From Microcystis elabens FACHB-917 (lineage in GTDB: Bacteria > Cyanobacteriota > Cyanobacteriia > PCC-6307 > Cyanobiaceae), in the NCBI RefSeq assembly GCF_014698445.1, contig NZ_JACJSZ010000002.1, forward strand, positions 62,001 to 126,000: 64,000 nt of DNA, read 5' to 3'. Shown here one piece after another: positions 1-9,691 of the stretch. The notes under the pieces are model-generated. The model did not search any database. It saw only the letters and a program-made list of their open reading frames with translations, and was not told where the DNA came from. Numbering within the stretch: position 1 is the first letter of the stretch; the number at the start of each line of letters is the position of its first letter. Position numbers and translations under genes: made by a program.

Positions 1-562
1 CGGTGCCGCCGCCGCCGCCGCCGCCCAGCATCGAGCGGATCTCGGTGATCTGGCGGGCCATGGCGCCGATGTCGGCATCGGCGAAGCGGGCCGCCTCCGC
101 CAGCAGCCGCTCCTGCCGCCGCACCACGTTGCGCACCCGCGCCACCAGCTCATCCGGGTCGAAGGGCTTGGGGATGTAGTCGTCGGCGCCGGCCTGGAAA
201 CCGGCGATGCGATCGGCCGTCATGCCCTTGGCGGTGAGGAAGATCACCGGTGTGCCGCCGAGCCGCTCGTCGGCCCGCAGCCGCTTCAGCAGCCCGTAGC
301 CGTCGCAGCGGGGCATCATCACGTCGGTGATGACCACATCGGGCATCTGGGCCTGGGCGGCCGTCCAGCCCTCCTCGCCGTCATTGGCGGTGGTGACGGC
401 GAAGCCCTCGTCCTCCAGGTAGGCCTTGACCGCAGTGCGCAGGCCGGGTTCGTCGTCGACCAGCAGCAGCCGCACCGGCGTGGCGGCGGCGGTTTCGGCA
501 CCCTCCGGCAGACCGGACGACTCTTGGATGGGGCCGGCGGCGGCGGAAGGTTGCTGGCTCAT
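1..562 (-). CDS. Response regulator, receiver domain (5' part; gene runs off the left edge)
   Basis: The visible 187 residues hold a CheY-type receiver domain from about residue 30. The acidic pair is in LLLVDDEP (D36, D37), the likely phosphoacceptor is D80 in VVITDVMMP, T110 lies in IFLTAKG and K132 in IPKPFDPDE. A linker rich in Arg and Glu and then a poly-Gly run follow, and the frame continues beyond base 1, so the output domain is not seen. In picocyanobacteria this receiver and linker type usually precedes a LuxR/NarL-type HTH (Ycf29-like regulators); that part is inference. The start ATG is at 562, 10 bases before the stop of the next leftward gene. Confidence 0.85.
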   Translation of the reverse strand, partial: MSQQPSAAAGPIQESSGLPEGAETAAATPVRLLLVDDEPGLRTAVKAYLEDEGFAVTTANDGEEGWTAAQAQMPDVVITDVMMPRCDGYGLLKRLRADERLGGTPVIFLTAKGMTADRIAGFQAGADDYIPKPFDPDELVARVRNVVRRQERLLAEAARFADADIGAMARQITEIRSMLGGGGGGGT

Positions 563-572
563 GGAGGGAAAT

Positions 573-1121
573 CTATCGACCGGGACCGAGCAGCACCTGT
601 TGCCGTTCGGGCAGAAGGCCGCTGTAGCCCAGCTGGCGGGCCAGCGGACCGAGGCCGGCGGGATCCCTCCCGGCCTGGTCGGGGAAGCAGACCGCCCACC
701 ACATCAGGTGGTCGAGGCGGTTGGCCGGGGTGATCACCCCACCCGGATTGAGCTCGCGGATGATCACCCGGCGGCTGGTGCCGGTGATCCGCAGGGGGGC
801 GGTGACGCTGCAGCCGATCTTGTCGGTGGCGACGGTCACCCGGTCGTCGAGCTCCTCCCAGACCTGAACGCGCCACATCCCCGGCTGGGCCGGCTCGGCC
901 ACCAGGCCGTAGATGCCCACCACCTCCCGGCCCCGGTGGGTGACCCGGTCCTGCAGCAGCCGGAAGCCCCTGGGCCGGTTCTCCTCGTTGCTGCGGGATG
1001 GCTCCTGGGCCGCCGCCGGGGGGGGCAGGGCCAGGGGCCAGGCCATCACCAGCAGGGACACCGACAGGATGGCCGCAACATTGGCGGCACCCGGACCGGG
1101 GGGGCGGGAACGGATCAGCAT
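573..1121 (-). CDS. Conserved hypothetical exported protein
   Basis: This 182-residue protein begins with a short basic stretch and a hydrophobic segment (about residues 12-35) ending in AAA, typical of a Sec signal peptide. The mature part has no motif I recognise; it contains two cysteines (IGCSVTAP and WWAVCFPDQ) that could form a disulfide outside the cytoplasm. The frame is open much further upstream, but the ATG at 1121 is chosen because a signal peptide follows it and the divergent cysteine desulfurase starts 7 bases away. No function can be assigned. Confidence 0.7.
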   Translation of the reverse strand: MLIRSRPPGPGAANVAAILSVSLLVMAWPLALPPPAAAQEPSRSNEENRPRGFRLLQDRVTHRGREVVGIYGLVAEPAQPGMWRVQVWEELDDRVTVATDKIGCSVTAPLRITGTSRRVIIRELNPGGVITPANRLDHLMWWAVCFPDQAGRDPAGLGPLARQLGYSGLLPERQQVLLGPGR

Positions 1122-1134
1122 GGAACCATGCTGA
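1115..1134. promoter_or_regulatory. Inverted repeat spanning two divergent start codons
   Basis: Arms TCAGCATGG and CCATGCTGA (9 bp, perfect) are separated by AA. Both start codons lie inside it (ATG at 1121 leftward, ATG at 1128 rightward), so part of the symmetry simply reflects that each protein begins Met-Leu. It could act as a hairpin in either mRNA, or be a by-product of coding. Confidence 0.4.
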
Positions 1135-2270
1135 CGTACCTCGACCACCACGCGAGCACCCCTTGCGATCCGGCGGTGGTGGCGGCCATGGCGCCCTGGT
1201 GGACGGCAAACCCCGCCAACCCCTCCAGCCGCCTGCACCGTCCGTCCCTGGAGGCGGGCGCGGCGGTGGACATCGCCCGCAGCCAGGTGGGCCGGGCGCT
1301 GGGGATGGACGACGACGCGGTGATCTTCACCAGCGGCGCCACCGAAGCCGACAACCTGGCGTTGCGCGGGGTGGTCGAGGCGGCCCTGGAGCGGGGCGAC
1401 CCCCGCCGCCGGCTGGTGACGCTGGCCACCGAGCATCGGGCGGTGCTGGAGCCGCTGGCCTGGCTGGAGCGCCATGGCTTCCCCCTCACCGTCCTGCCGG
1501 TGCAGGCCGACGGCCTGGTGGACCCCGACCGGCTGGCGGCGGCCCTGGGCCCCGACACCCTGCTGCTGTCGGTGATGGCGGCGAACAACGAGATCGGCGT
1601 GCTGCAGCCCCTGGCCGCCATCGGCGCCCTCTGCCGCGAGCGCGGCGTGCTGTTTCACTGCGACGCCGCCCAGGCCGTGGGCCACATCCCCCTGGCCATG
1701 GTCGATCTCGGCATCGACCTGCTCAGCCTCAGCGGCCACAAGCTCTACGGCCCCAAGGGGGTGGGGGCCCTGCTGCGGCGTCCGGGCGTGCCCCTGGCCC
1801 CCCAGCAGCTCGGCGGCGGCCAGGAGGGTGGGCTGCGGGGCGGCACCCTGCCGGTGCCCCTGATCGTCGGCCTCGGCGTCGCGGTGGCCGGCGCCCTGGC
1901 CGACCGGGAGGAGAGGGCCGGACGGCTCGGGGCCCTGCGGGACCGGCTCTGGCAGGGGCTGGCGGCCCTGGGTGGGATTCGCCGCAACGGCCACCCGAAC
2001 CTGTGCCTGCCCCACAGCCTCAATGTCACCGTCGAGGGCCTGGACGGCACCCGCCTGCACCGCCAGCTGCGCCGGGTCCTGGCGGTGAGCAGCGGTTCGG
2101 CCTGCAGCCAGGGGAGCCCCTCCCACGTGCTGGCGGCCCTCGGCCTCGACCGTCGCGCCGCCGGCGCCGCGATCCGCTTCGGCCTGGGTCGGGGCACCAC
2201 CGCGGCGGACATCGACGCCGCCGTGGCGGCCGTGGGCGAGGCGGTGGCGTTGCTGCGGGTGCCTGTCTAG
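1128..2270 (+). CDS. Cysteine desulfurase (NifS/IscS family)
   Basis: This PLP enzyme takes sulfur from cysteine as a persulfide for Fe-S cluster and thiocofactor assembly in the cytosol. The 380 residues show the family order: YLDHHASTP at the N-terminus, TSGATEADN (68-76), the PLP-contacting region CDAAQAVGH, the Schiff-base lysine K205 in LSGHKLYGPKG, and the persulfide cysteine C326 in SSGSACSQGSPS. The length is normal for NifS-like class V aminotransferases. The start at 1128 puts the DHHAS motif in its usual place. Whether it is the housekeeping IscS/NifS or a paralogue cannot be told from this window. Confidence 0.93.
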   Translation: MLTYLDHHASTPCDPAVVAAMAPWWTANPANPSSRLHRPSLEAGAAVDIARSQVGRALGMDDDAVIFTSGATEADNLALRGVVEAALERGDPRRRLVTLATEHRAVLEPLAWLERHGFPLTVLPVQADGLVDPDRLAAALGPDTLLLSVMAANNEIGVLQPLAAIGALCRERGVLFHCDAAQAVGHIPLAMVDLGIDLLSLSGHKLYGPKGVGALLRRPGVPLAPQQLGGGQEGGLRGGTLPVPLIVGLGVAVAGALADREERAGRLGALRDRLWQGLAALGGIRRNGHPNLCLPHSLNVTVEGLDGTRLHRQLRRVLAVSSGSACSQGSPSHVLAALGLDRRAAGAAIRFGLGRGTTAADIDAAVAAVGEAVALLRVPV

Positions 2271-2296
2271 GTTTTGGTGCCTATGGCCTTGCCTTG

Positions 2297-3130
2297 ATGC
2301 ACACACCCGTCGGGCGGCACGGTCCCCGGCTCGACTTCGGTGATGCCCTCCAGGAGGGCTGGCGGGCCTTCAGCCGCAGCCCGGGGGCCTTCGTCTGCTT
2401 CCCCCTGCTGGTGGTGGCCCTCCAGTTCCTGATCCAGCCCCTGCAGGGCCGCATCAGCACCGGCGGCGTGGCCTCCAGCGACCCCCTCGACTGGGCCCTC
2501 TTTCTGATCGGACTGGCGGCAAGACTCCTGCTGGACCTCTGGTGCGCCATCGGGCTGGTGCGCGGCGCCGGCAGCGCCCTGCAGGGCGGCCACCCCTCCC
2601 TGGGGCAGCTGATGCGCTGGGACGGCGAGGTGTTCGGGCGGCTGCTGCGAGCCTGGCTGCTGCTGGCGGGGGTGGTGGCCGTGCCCTTGCTGGGCCTGCT
2701 GCTGCTGGTGGGCGGCCCCCTGGCGCTGCTGGGGATCTACGCCGACCAGCTGGTGCCGATCAGCCGCACCCTGGTGGAGGTCCTGGGCCTGGCCCTTGCG
2801 GTGGTGCTCGCCTTGCTCCTGGGGGTGGTGCTGCTGGGGGTGATCTACCTGGTGATCAACCAGAGCTTCCTCACCCAGATCGTGCTGTTCGAGCGCGCCG
2901 GCTCCCGCACCGCGATCCAGCGCGGGCGCGCCCTGGTGGATCCCAACTGGCTGCTGGTGCTGCTGCTCAACTTGATCGTGCGCCTGCTGGTGATACTCGG
3001 TCTGCTGGCCTGCCTGGTGGGCTTTTTCGTGGCCAGACCCCTGGTGGTCTGCATCGCCACGGCGGCCTACCGGCAGCTGGTGCTGGCCAGCGGCGACGCC
3101 GACCCCCTGCCGCCCCTCCTCAGCCGCTGA
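2297..3130 (+). CDS. Multi-pass membrane protein of unknown function
   Basis: The 277 residues contain about five or six hydrophobic segments, including FVCFPLLVVALQFLI, a long leucine/valine-rich pair around residues 120-185, and LLVLLLNLIVRLLVILGLL near the C-terminus. The layout resembles glycerophosphodiester-phosphodiesterase-type membrane-anchor domains or similar cyanobacterial hypothetical proteins, but no catalytic motif is visible. It starts 26 bases after the cysteine desulfurase stop, so co-transcription is plausible. Confidence 0.8.
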   Translation: MHTPVGRHGPRLDFGDALQEGWRAFSRSPGAFVCFPLLVVALQFLIQPLQGRISTGGVASSDPLDWALFLIGLAARLLLDLWCAIGLVRGAGSALQGGHPSLGQLMRWDGEVFGRLLRAWLLLAGVVAVPLLGLLLLVGGPLALLGIYADQLVPISRTLVEVLGLALAVVLALLLGVVLLGVIYLVINQSFLTQIVLFERAGSRTAIQRGRALVDPNWLLVLLLNLIVRLLVILGLLACLVGFFVARPLVVCIATAAYRQLVLASGDADPLPPLLSR

Positions 3131-3150
3131 AGACGTCTGCACCGCTCAGA

Positions 3151-3735
3151 TCAGCCGCCGAGGCGGATGGCGAACGGGCCGGCGCTGAGCAGCACGAACC
3201 CCAGTACCCCCACCAGGGCCAGCAGGAACTGGGCCAGCCGACTCACGAGCATCCCCGCCACCACCGCCAGGCCCACCAGAAGGGAGCGGCGCAGGCGGCC
3301 CAGTCCGGGGGGCCCGAGGGACGGCGGGGCGGTGACCAGTTCCGCCAGGCTGGCGCCCAGCAGCGGACCCACCAGGGCGCCCAGCAGGGGACCGCCCACC
3401 GGCAGGGTCGGCAGCAGCCCCAGCAGGCCCACCACCAGCCCCACGCCGGCGCCGACATAACTCCAGCGGGTGGCCTGCAGCCGGGCCGGGCCCAGGAGCA
3501 GGCCCATGGCCTCCGCCCCCCAGCCCAGGAGCAGCAGCACCACGGCCAGCGCCAGGGCCGGCCAGCCGGCGGCCCAGCCGACGGCCCAGCACCAGAGCAG
3601 GGCACCGATGGGCAGCAGGGTGAGGCCGGGCGCCACCGGCAGCACCGTGCCGGGGATGGCGAGGAACTGGATCAGCAGGGCGATCCACCAGAGCAGATCG
3701 GCGCGGTCGAGGCTGGGCAGGCTGGCCGGGGACAT
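3151..3735 (-). CDS. DUF456-type small membrane protein
   Basis: This 194-residue protein is mostly glycine/leucine-rich transmembrane segments. It has the alternating motif of the DUF456 family (LPVAPGLTLLPIGALL, then two GxxxG-rich hydrophobic hairpins such as GAGVGLVVGLLG and GGPLLGALVGPLLG). The family has no defined function. It lies just downstream of rsmH on the same strand with a 10-base gap, suggesting an operon. ATG 3735 is preferred over the upstream in-frame start at 3810, which would overlap rsmH. Confidence 0.85.
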   Translation of the reverse strand: MSPASLPSLDRADLLWWIALLIQFLAIPGTVLPVAPGLTLLPIGALLWCWAVGWAAGWPALALAVVLLLLGWGAEAMGLLLGPARLQATRWSYVGAGVGLVVGLLGLLPTLPVGGPLLGALVGPLLGASLAELVTAPPSLGPPGLGRLRRSLLVGLAVVAGMLVSRLAQFLLALVGVLGFVLLSAGPFAIRLGG

Positions 3736-3745
3736 GGCGACGGGA

Positions 3746-4648
3746 TCAGGCCAGACGGCGGGCCACCCGCAGCTTGGCGGAGCGGCTGCGGGGGTTGGCC
3801 TGCTCCTCAACCTCGCTGGCCACCAGCGGCTTGCGGGTGAGCCGTTCCAGGCGCGGATCGCCGAGGAAGGCCGTCTTGACGCGCCGGTCCTCGAGGGAGT
3901 GGAAGCTGATCACCGCCAGCAGGCCGCCCGGCACCAGCCAGTCGGGGGCCCGCTCCAGCAGCCGGTCGAGGGCCCCCAGCTCGTCGTTGACCGCGATCCG
4001 CAGGGCCTGGAAGGTGCGGGTGGCCGGATGGATCCGGCCGTGGCGCGCCTTGGGGGGGAAGCAACCGGCCACGGCATAGGCCAGATCCGCCGTGCTGCGG
4101 CCGCTGCCCGCCCAGGGGCGCTCGGCCACCAGGCGCCGGGCGATGCGGCTCGACAGCCGCTCCTCGCCGTAGCCATGGATCAGGTCCGCCAGCGCCGCTT
4201 CCTCCAGCCGGTCGATCAGCTCGGCGGCGGTCTCCCCGGCGTCGGGATCCATGCGCATGTCGAGGGGGCCGGGGGCGCGGAAGCTGAAGCCCCGGGTGGG
4301 CTCATCCAGCTGGGGACTGCTGACCCCCAGATCGGCCAGCACGGCCAGGGCCGGCTCGGCGGGGAGGTGATCGGCGAAGTTGGCGGGCTCGATGCGCACG
4401 CGGTCGCCGAAGCGGGCCAGGGCCGCCGCCGCCGCCGCCCGGGCGGCGGGGTCGCGGTCAAGACCGACCAGCCGCAGGGCGGGGTGGGCCTCCAGCAGCA
4501 GGGCGCTGTGGCCGCCGCCCCCGAGGGTGCAGTCGATCAGAACGCCGCCGCCGGGCCGCTCCGCCAGCAGAGCGGCCAGTGGGGCCAGGCCCTCCAGCAC
4601 CGCCTCCGCCAGAACGGGTACGTGCGCGAAGCCCGCCGAAGCCACCAT
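3746..4648 (-). CDS. rsmH: 16S rRNA (cytosine-1402-N4)-methyltransferase RsmH
   Basis: RsmH (MraW) uses SAM to methylate C1402 in the decoding centre of 16S rRNA. The 300-residue length is normal. Family motifs are present in order: [13 protein letters not shown] at the N-terminus, the SAM-binding [33 protein letters not shown], the [18 protein letters not shown] stretch and [11 protein letters not shown] near the C-terminus. Its ATG overlaps the stop codon of the upstream FUSC gene by one base (TGATG), so translation is probably coupled. Confidence 0.97.
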   Translation of the reverse strand: MVASAGFAHVPVLAEAVLEGLAPLAALLAERPGGGVLIDCTLGGGGHSALLLEAHPALRLVGLDRDPAARAAAAAALARFGDRVRIEPANFADHLPAEPALAVLADLGVSSPQLDEPTRGFSFRAPGPLDMRMDPDAGETAAELIDRLEEAALADLIHGYGEERLSSRIARRLVAERPWAGSGRSTADLAYAVAGCFPPKARHGRIHPATRTFQALRIAVNDELGALDRLLERAPDWLVPGGLLAVISFHSLEDRRVKTAFLGDPRLERLTRKPLVASEVEEQANPRSRSAKLRVARRLA

Positions 4649-5751
4649 CAGCCCATCCTGGCCTGCAGCGGACGCGGCGATGGCCGTCGCCCCTGTCCCA
4701 GGTCCTCGCTGATCAGGTGCCAGGCACGCTCGGCGGCCTCGATCGCCTCGTGCAGCAGGCGGCCGAGGGTGAGGCGGATCGCCAGCCGCTCCAGCTGCGC
4801 CGCCGGCAGCCGATCGAGGCGGGGGTCGTCGAACCGCTGCTCGAGCAGCTGCCAGGCCGGCGGCAGCAGCAGGGGGGCGCTCGGCGGCGGCGGCAGGGGG
4901 CCCTTCCCCTGGCCGATCAGGCGGCTCCAGAGGGCCAGACGCGCCGCCAGCACCCGCAGGAGCTCGGCCTGATCGGCCTGAAGCGACTCCAGCAGCGCCC
5001 CGGCCTCGTTCTCCAGCAGGGGCTGGTCGGCGAGATCGCGACTGGCGCTGAGCAGCCGCGAACCGGCCGCCTCGAGGGTCTCCACCAGCTGGTGCAGAGG
5101 ATGGCGGAAGGGCTTGACTCCCAGCTCGACATCGAGGGCCGGCCGCTGGCCGCGCAGCTTCTGCAGGGTCGCCTGGCGGGCCCGCAGGCGGGCAGCGCCC
5201 AGCTCCGGGGCCACGGCGGCGGGCAGGGCCGCGGCCTCCAACGCCAGATCGTCGGCCAGGCCGGCGAACAGCTCGGCCAGGGTCGTCAGCACGGCCCGCT
5301 GACTGCTGCTCGGCCAGAACAGGCGCAAGCTCAGCAGCGCCCCCAGGATGCCGGCGACGGTCCAGATGAGCCGCAGGGGCAGCCAGGAACCGAGCTGGTT
5401 GTCGTGCACCAGCCAGCCCATCACCACAATCATGCCGCCCACCCTGTAACCGACCTTCAGCCCCAGGGCGCCGCCGATCAGCCGCAGCGAGCCCAGGACG
5501 ATCGCCAGCCCGAGAGGCATCGGCAGCCCCTGCAGACCGCGCACCCCCACCACCATCAGAACCCCGCCCAGCAGCGAGCCGAGGATCCGCTGGCGGCCCA
5601 GCTCCAGCGAGGAGCCGTAGGTGCCGCTGCAGACCGCCAGCACCGCCAGGGGTGCGTAATAGCCGAAGGCGAGGCCACTGAGGCTGCTGAAGGCATTGAC
5701 CAGCCCCGTGGTGAGGGACAGCCGCAGATCGGCGCGGGTGATCAGGGGCAT
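4648..5751 (-). CDS. FUSC-type inner-membrane protein (second of a tandem pair)
   Basis: This 367-residue protein has an N-terminal hydrophobic half (about residues 10-150) with four or five membrane segments, including a FUSC-like block around [20 protein letters not shown] long soluble helical C-terminal half rich in Leu, Ala and Arg follows. Such proteins relate to aromatic-acid/fusaric-acid exporter subunits; the substrate is unknown. Its start overlaps the end of the preceding FUSC gene by 10 bases, and its stop overlaps the rsmH ATG. A degraded pair of the same layout lies at 17340-18778. Confidence 0.82.
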   Translation of the reverse strand: MPLITRADLRLSLTTGLVNAFSSLSGLAFGYYAPLAVLAVCSGTYGSSLELGRQRILGSLLGGVLMVVGVRGLQGLPMPLGLAIVLGSLRLIGGALGLKVGYRVGGMIVVMGWLVHDNQLGSWLPLRLIWTVAGILGALLSLRLFWPSSSQRAVLTTLAELFAGLADDLALEAAALPAAVAPELGAARLRARQATLQKLRGQRPALDVELGVKPFRHPLHQLVETLEAAGSRLLSASRDLADQPLLENEAGALLESLQADQAELLRVLAARLALWSRLIGQGKGPLPPPPSAPLLLPPAWQLLEQRFDDPRLDRLPAAQLERLAIRLTLGRLLHEAIEAAERAWHLISEDLGQGRRPSPRPLQARMG

Positions 5752-6719
5752 GGGAGGACACCGCGCAGGCGGGCGAGTTCCCGGCCGCTCTCCAGCAGCG
5801 GACGCTGCTCCTGGGCCAGGGCCAGCAGGGTCAGCAGCGAGCGCCCGCTGCCGGCGGCCAGGGCGGTCCAGGCCTCCAGCGGGATGACCGGGAGATCGGC
5901 ACCGCCCCTCCCCTCCCACTGGGCCGCCAGCGCCTCGATGGCGACGCTGAGCGGGTTGGGAGTGGACGGATCCGGAGGCGGCGGATCGCTGGCCACGAGC
6001 AGCCGCTCCCACTGCAGCCAGTGCAGACGCAGGCTCTGCCAGAGCTGCAGCCGGCGCCGCCACTCCCCCGCCTGCAGGCGCCGCCCGCGGGGCCCGTTGA
6101 GTTCCTGATGCAGCAGGGTCTCCATCCGCTCCAGGCCGGCCCCCAGGGCGGCCGGCGCCAGCGGGCCGGGGCGGGCGGCCTCCCCGGCCAGCCAACGCCG
6201 GTAGCCCGCCAGCTGGCCGCGCAGCATCGCCACCAGCCCCAGCTCCGTGGCCTCGAGCTGCTGAAGGCCATCACGGGGCCAGAAGAGCAGCCCCACGGCA
6301 ATGGCCACCAGGCAGCCGATGGAGGTGTCGAGGGCGCGATTGAACACGTAATCCCAGTTGAGAGCGGCGTGGCTTGGGATCATCAGGAACATCACCGGGA
6401 TCAGCGCGGCCGTGCTCAGGGCGCTCTGCCAACCCAGCAGCCGCAGCATCGGGGCGATCAGCAGCAGCGACAGCAGCACCCCGGACCAGCCGGCGGCGAT
6501 GGTGTGCACCAGAAAGGTGATCAAGCCACCGGCCGCCGTCCCGAGGATGCGGCCGGTGGCGGCCTTCACGGTGAGATCGTCGTTGTCGTCGACCACGATC
6601 ACCACCGCCAGCAGCGGGTACCAGGCGAAGGCGATGCGGTCGAAGCGCTCCACCAGCGCCGCGGTGATCAGGGCCGCCACCGCCAGCTTGAGACTGTTGC
6701 GCAGCAGCTGCGCATCCAT
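5742..6719 (-). CDS. FUSC-type inner-membrane protein (first of a tandem pair)
   Basis: The 325 residues begin with a membrane half: a helix at about 5-25, the acidic insert [19 protein letters not shown], further helices to about residue 150, and the closing [13 protein letters not shown] typical of FUSC modules. The remainder is a soluble alpha-helical domain. This is half of the usual FusC arrangement; with the overlapping downstream gene the two would supply a dimer-like membrane unit. A transport role for an aromatic or organic acid is inferred from the family only. Confidence 0.82.
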   Translation of the reverse strand: MDAQLLRNSLKLAVAALITAALVERFDRIAFAWYPLLAVVIVVDDNDDLTVKAATGRILGTAAGGLITFLVHTIAAGWSGVLLSLLLIAPMLRLLGWQSALSTAALIPVMFLMIPSHAALNWDYVFNRALDTSIGCLVAIAVGLLFWPRDGLQQLEATELGLVAMLRGQLAGYRRWLAGEAARPGPLAPAALGAGLERMETLLHQELNGPRGRRLQAGEWRRRLQLWQSLRLHWLQWERLLVASDPPPPDPSTPNPLSVAIEALAAQWEGRGGADLPVIPLEAWTALAAGSGRSLLTLLALAQEQRPLLESGRELARLRGVLPCP

Positions 6720-6829
6720 ACGGGGCCAGCGGTGTCCTGGTCATGATCGCCCCACCGCAAGCCCCCGGCTCCGCCGGAGCCCCCACCGGAATCGGGCTCC
6801 GCGCCAGGCCCGTACGGCTCCTGCCTTCC

Positions 6830-6835
6830 TAGAAT
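6830..6835 (+). promoter_or_regulatory. Possible -10 element of ndhH
   Basis: TAGAAT sits 41 bases before the ndhH ATG in the 156-base gap between divergent genes. No convincing -35 box is seen at the right distance. The rest of the gap has a short GC hairpin (6767-6781) but nothing else I can name. Confidence 0.25.
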
Positions 6836-6875
6836 CCCGCCCACCACGGCCCCGGCCCGTCCGCCGCCCTTCCCC

Positions 6876-8060
6876 ATGACCCAGCTGGAAACGCGAACCG
6901 AGCCGATGGTGGTCAACTTCGGCCCCCACCATCCGTCGATGCACGGGGTGCTGCGGCTGGTGGTGACGCTGGACGGGGAGGACGTGATCGACTGCGAGCC
7001 GGTGATCGGCTACCTCCATCGCGGCATGGAGAAGATCGCCGAGAACCGCACCAACGTCATGTTCGTGCCCTACGTGAGCCGCTGGGACTACGCGGCGGGC
7101 ATGTTCAACGAAGCGATCACGGTGAATGCCCCCGAGAAGCTGGCCGATGTGCCCGTGCCGAAGCGCGCCAGCTACATCCGGGTGCTGATGCTGGAGCTCA
7201 ACCGCATCGCCAACCACCTGCTCTGGCTGGGCCCCTTCCTCGCCGATGTGGGCGCCCAGACCCCCTTCTTCTACATCTTCCGGGAGCGGGAGATGATCTA
7301 CGACCTCTGGGAGGCGGCCACCGGCCAGCGGCTGATCAACAACAACTACTTCCGCATCGGCGGGGTGGCCGTCGATCTTCCCTACGGCTGGCTGGAGAAG
7401 TGCGCCGATTTCTGCGACTGGTTCGGTCCCAAGATCGATGAGTACGAAAAACTCATCACCAACAACCCCATCTTCCGCAAGCGGATCGAAGGTCTCGGGG
7501 TGATCGAGCGGGAGCAGGCGATCAACTGGAGCCTCTCCGGTCCGATGCTGCGGGCCTCGGGCGTGCCCTGGGATCTGCGCAAGGTGGATCACTACGAGTG
7601 CTACGACGACTTCGAGTGGTCGGTGGCCTGGGAGAAGGAGGGTGACTGCTACGCCCGCTACCGGGTGCGGATCGAGGAGATGCGTCAGTCCCTGAAGATC
7701 CTGCGCCAGGCCATCGCCATGATTCCCGGCGGCCCCACGGAGAATCTGGAGGCCCGGCGGATGGCCGAAGGCAAGAAGAGCGAGTGGTATGGCTTCGACT
7801 ACCAGTACGTCGCCAAGAAGGTGGCGCCCACCTTCAAGATCCCCAACGGCGAGCTCTACTGCCGGGTGGAATCGGGCAAGGGTGAACTGGGCGTGTTCAT
7901 CATGGGCAACAACGATGTTACCCCCTGGCGCTGGAAGATTCGGGCCGCCGATTTCAACAACCTCCAGATCCTGCCCCACATCCTCAAGGGGGCGAAGGTG
8001 GCCGACATCATGGCCATTCTTGGCTCGATCGACGTGATCATGGGATCGGTGGACCGGTGA
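6876..8060 (+). CDS. ndhH: NAD(P)H-quinone oxidoreductase subunit H (NDH-1)
   Basis: NdhH is the 49-kDa-type subunit of the cyanobacterial NDH-1 complex on the thylakoid membrane and forms part of the quinone pocket for respiration and cyclic electron flow. The 394 residues match the family along their whole length: [16 protein letters not shown] at the N-terminus, [38 protein letters not shown], and the C-terminal [13 protein letters not shown]. The stop overlaps the GTG start of the next gene (GTGA), indicating co-transcription. Confidence 0.98.
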   Translation: MTQLETRTEPMVVNFGPHHPSMHGVLRLVVTLDGEDVIDCEPVIGYLHRGMEKIAENRTNVMFVPYVSRWDYAAGMFNEAITVNAPEKLADVPVPKRASYIRVLMLELNRIANHLLWLGPFLADVGAQTPFFYIFREREMIYDLWEAATGQRLINNNYFRIGGVAVDLPYGWLEKCADFCDWFGPKIDEYEKLITNNPIFRKRIEGLGVIEREQAINWSLSGPMLRASGVPWDLRKVDHYECYDDFEWSVAWEKEGDCYARYRVRIEEMRQSLKILRQAIAMIPGGPTENLEARRMAEGKKSEWYGFDYQYVAKKVAPTFKIPNGELYCRVESGKGELGVFIMGNNDVTPWRWKIRAADFNNLQILPHILKGAKVADIMAILGSIDVIMGSVDR

Positions 8061-8470
8061 AGTCGGCAGGCCGGCGCTGGATCCGCCGGCTGGAACGCTG
8101 CGGCCCTCTCCTGCCGCTGGGGGCCACCGGTGTGCTGGTGCTCAAGGGGCTGCATCCGGGCCTGCCCGGCCTCAGCTGCCCCCTGCGGGCGCTCACCGGC
8201 ATCCCCTGCCCCACCTGCTACCTCACCCGGGCCACGGCGGCGAGCCTGGTGGGCCGCCTCGACGACGCCGTCGCCCTGCACGCCTTCGGGCCCGTGGTCG
8301 CGGTCGGCCTGGTGCTCTGGTCGCTGGCGGCCCTGCGCACCGGCCGGCTGGTGCCCCGAATCCTGCGGGGGCGCCACCTCGTGGTCGTGGGCGTGCTGCT
8401 GCTGCTCTACTGGGCGGGCCGGATGGGGCTGACCTATGGCATCGGCCTGCAGGCGTTTCCGCTCAGCTGA
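8057..8470 (+). CDS. DUF2752 membrane protein
   Basis: This 137-residue protein carries the DUF2752 signature: [19 protein letters not shown], where Cys pairs and a TR motif precede a hydrophobic segment, plus two C-terminal hydrophobic helices. In many relatives the motif reads CPxCGxTRA; here Tyr replaces Gly. The function is unknown. The start is the GTG overlapping the ndhH stop by four bases, which implies translational coupling with ndhH. Confidence 0.85.
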   Translation: MKSAGRRWIRRLERCGPLLPLGATGVLVLKGLHPGLPGLSCPLRALTGIPCPTCYLTRATAASLVGRLDDAVALHAFGPVVAVGLVLWSLAALRTGRLVPRILRGRHLVVVGVLLLLYWAGRMGLTYGIGLQAFPLS

Positions 8471-8587
8471 GCCACGCCGACCGCTGTCCATGGGGCCGGC
8501 CCCGGCGGCACGGTGGGGCGATGGGGCTCCCTAGCCTGCAGCCCGATCGGCCCCCCTCCTTGCTCTCCGGGCCGCCCAAGAAACTGC

Positions 8588-9691
8588 TTGCCCCTCCCGT
8601 CCGGCGCCGTCGCCCCCGTTGATCCCCAGCGCCTGATTGCTCAGCCCGACTACGCCCGAGCGCTCCGTCCCCTGTTGCCGGATGAGGCCTTCAGGCCCGA
8701 TCGGGCCACCCCCATCGTTCTCGGCCTGAACGGGGCGATCCTGCTGCTGGGCTGGGCCATGGCCCGCCAACTCGAGGCCAGCCACTGGCAGGGACTGGTG
8801 ATCTTTCTGCCCTTCGCGCTGGTGATGGGCAACGCCGTGGTGGTGCTGCTCTTCGCCACCCACGATCTGATGCACAGTCGGGCGATCCGCCAGCCCCAGC
8901 TGCGTCAGGTCGTGCAGCTGCTGGGCCTGGCGCTGCTGTGGATGCCCCCCACCCTGTGGAAGGCCGTCCACAACCGGGAGCATCACGGCAAGACCAACTC
9001 GGCCCAGGATCCGGACCGCAATTACACCCTCGAGCAGCCAACCAGCTGGGGCAAGTGGATCCAGAACCTCTTCGTTCCCTCCCTGGAGGTGCACCCCTTC
9101 TGGCTGTGGGTGGGGATGACCTCGGCCTGGGGTGTGCATGCCTTCCGCAACCTGACCTCGGTGCTGCTGTTCAACGATGGCTCGACCCGCTACCCCGTGG
9201 TCTCCTTCCGGGTGAGCGGCCGGGAGCGGCGCCGGATCGCCGTCGAACTGCTCGCCGTGATGCTGGTGCATGCGTCGATCATCGGCTTCATCGGCCTGCG
9301 GCCGGTGCCGCTGCTGCTGGGCTACTTTCTGCCGATCTGGATCGGCTACAGCGTCGTGATCGCTTACATCTACACCAATCACATGGCCTGCCAGATCACC
9401 GAGACGAACGATCCGCTTATCAACAGCATCTCCCTGAAGATGCCCGCCATCGTCGACGCCCTGCACCTCAACTTCTCCCATCACACCGAGCACCACATCT
9501 TCCCGGGGATGAATCCGGCGTATTACCCCAAGGTGCGGGCCCTGCTGCTGGAGCACCATCCCGAGCGCTTCCATCTCCTGGGTCCCCGCCAGGCCTGGAA
9601 GCTGCTGATGCGCACCCCCCGGCACTACGTGGACGCCAACACCTTCGCCAGCAGCTGCGGCAGCATCACCCGGCCCTGCCCGCTCAGCTGA
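8588..9691 (+). CDS. Membrane fatty-acid desaturase family protein
   Basis: Three histidine clusters of membrane di-iron desaturases are visible: HDLMH (about residue 97), HNREHHG and HHTEHH (in NFSHHTEHHIFPGMNP). They are separated by hydrophobic segments including LLGLALLWMPPTLW and PVPLLLGYFLPIWIGYSVVIAYIYT. Such enzymes insert double bonds or hydroxyls into lipids or carotenoids; the substrate cannot be read from sequence. The open frame reaches back to a GTG at 8513, but those residues look like noncoding Pro/Cys-rich text, so the TTG at 8588 is used. The start is uncertain. Confidence 0.85.
   Translation: MPLPSGAVAPVDPQRLIAQPDYARALRPLLPDEAFRPDRATPIVLGLNGAILLLGWAMARQLEASHWQGLVIFLPFALVMGNAVVVLLFATHDLMHSRAIRQPQLRQVVQLLGLALLWMPPTLWKAVHNREHHGKTNSAQDPDRNYTLEQPTSWGKWIQNLFVPSLEVHPFWLWVGMTSAWGVHAFRNLTSVLLFNDGSTRYPVVSFRVSGRERRRIAVELLAVMLVHASIIGFIGLRPVPLLLGYFLPIWIGYSVVIAYIYTNHMACQITETNDPLINSISLKMPAIVDALHLNFSHHTEHHIFPGMNPAYYPKVRALLLEHHPERFHLLGPRQAWKLLMRTPRHYVDANTFASSCGSITRPCPLS

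Noticed and set aside
6767..6781. GGCTCC-GCC-GGAGCC hairpin before ndhH as a terminator
   Set aside because: Only a 6-bp stem with no T-run, in a divergent gap where no gene ends.
8513..8587. Extended N-terminus of the desaturase from GTG 8513
   Set aside because: The extra residues are Pro/Cys/Gly-rich and unlike desaturase N-termini; not excluded.
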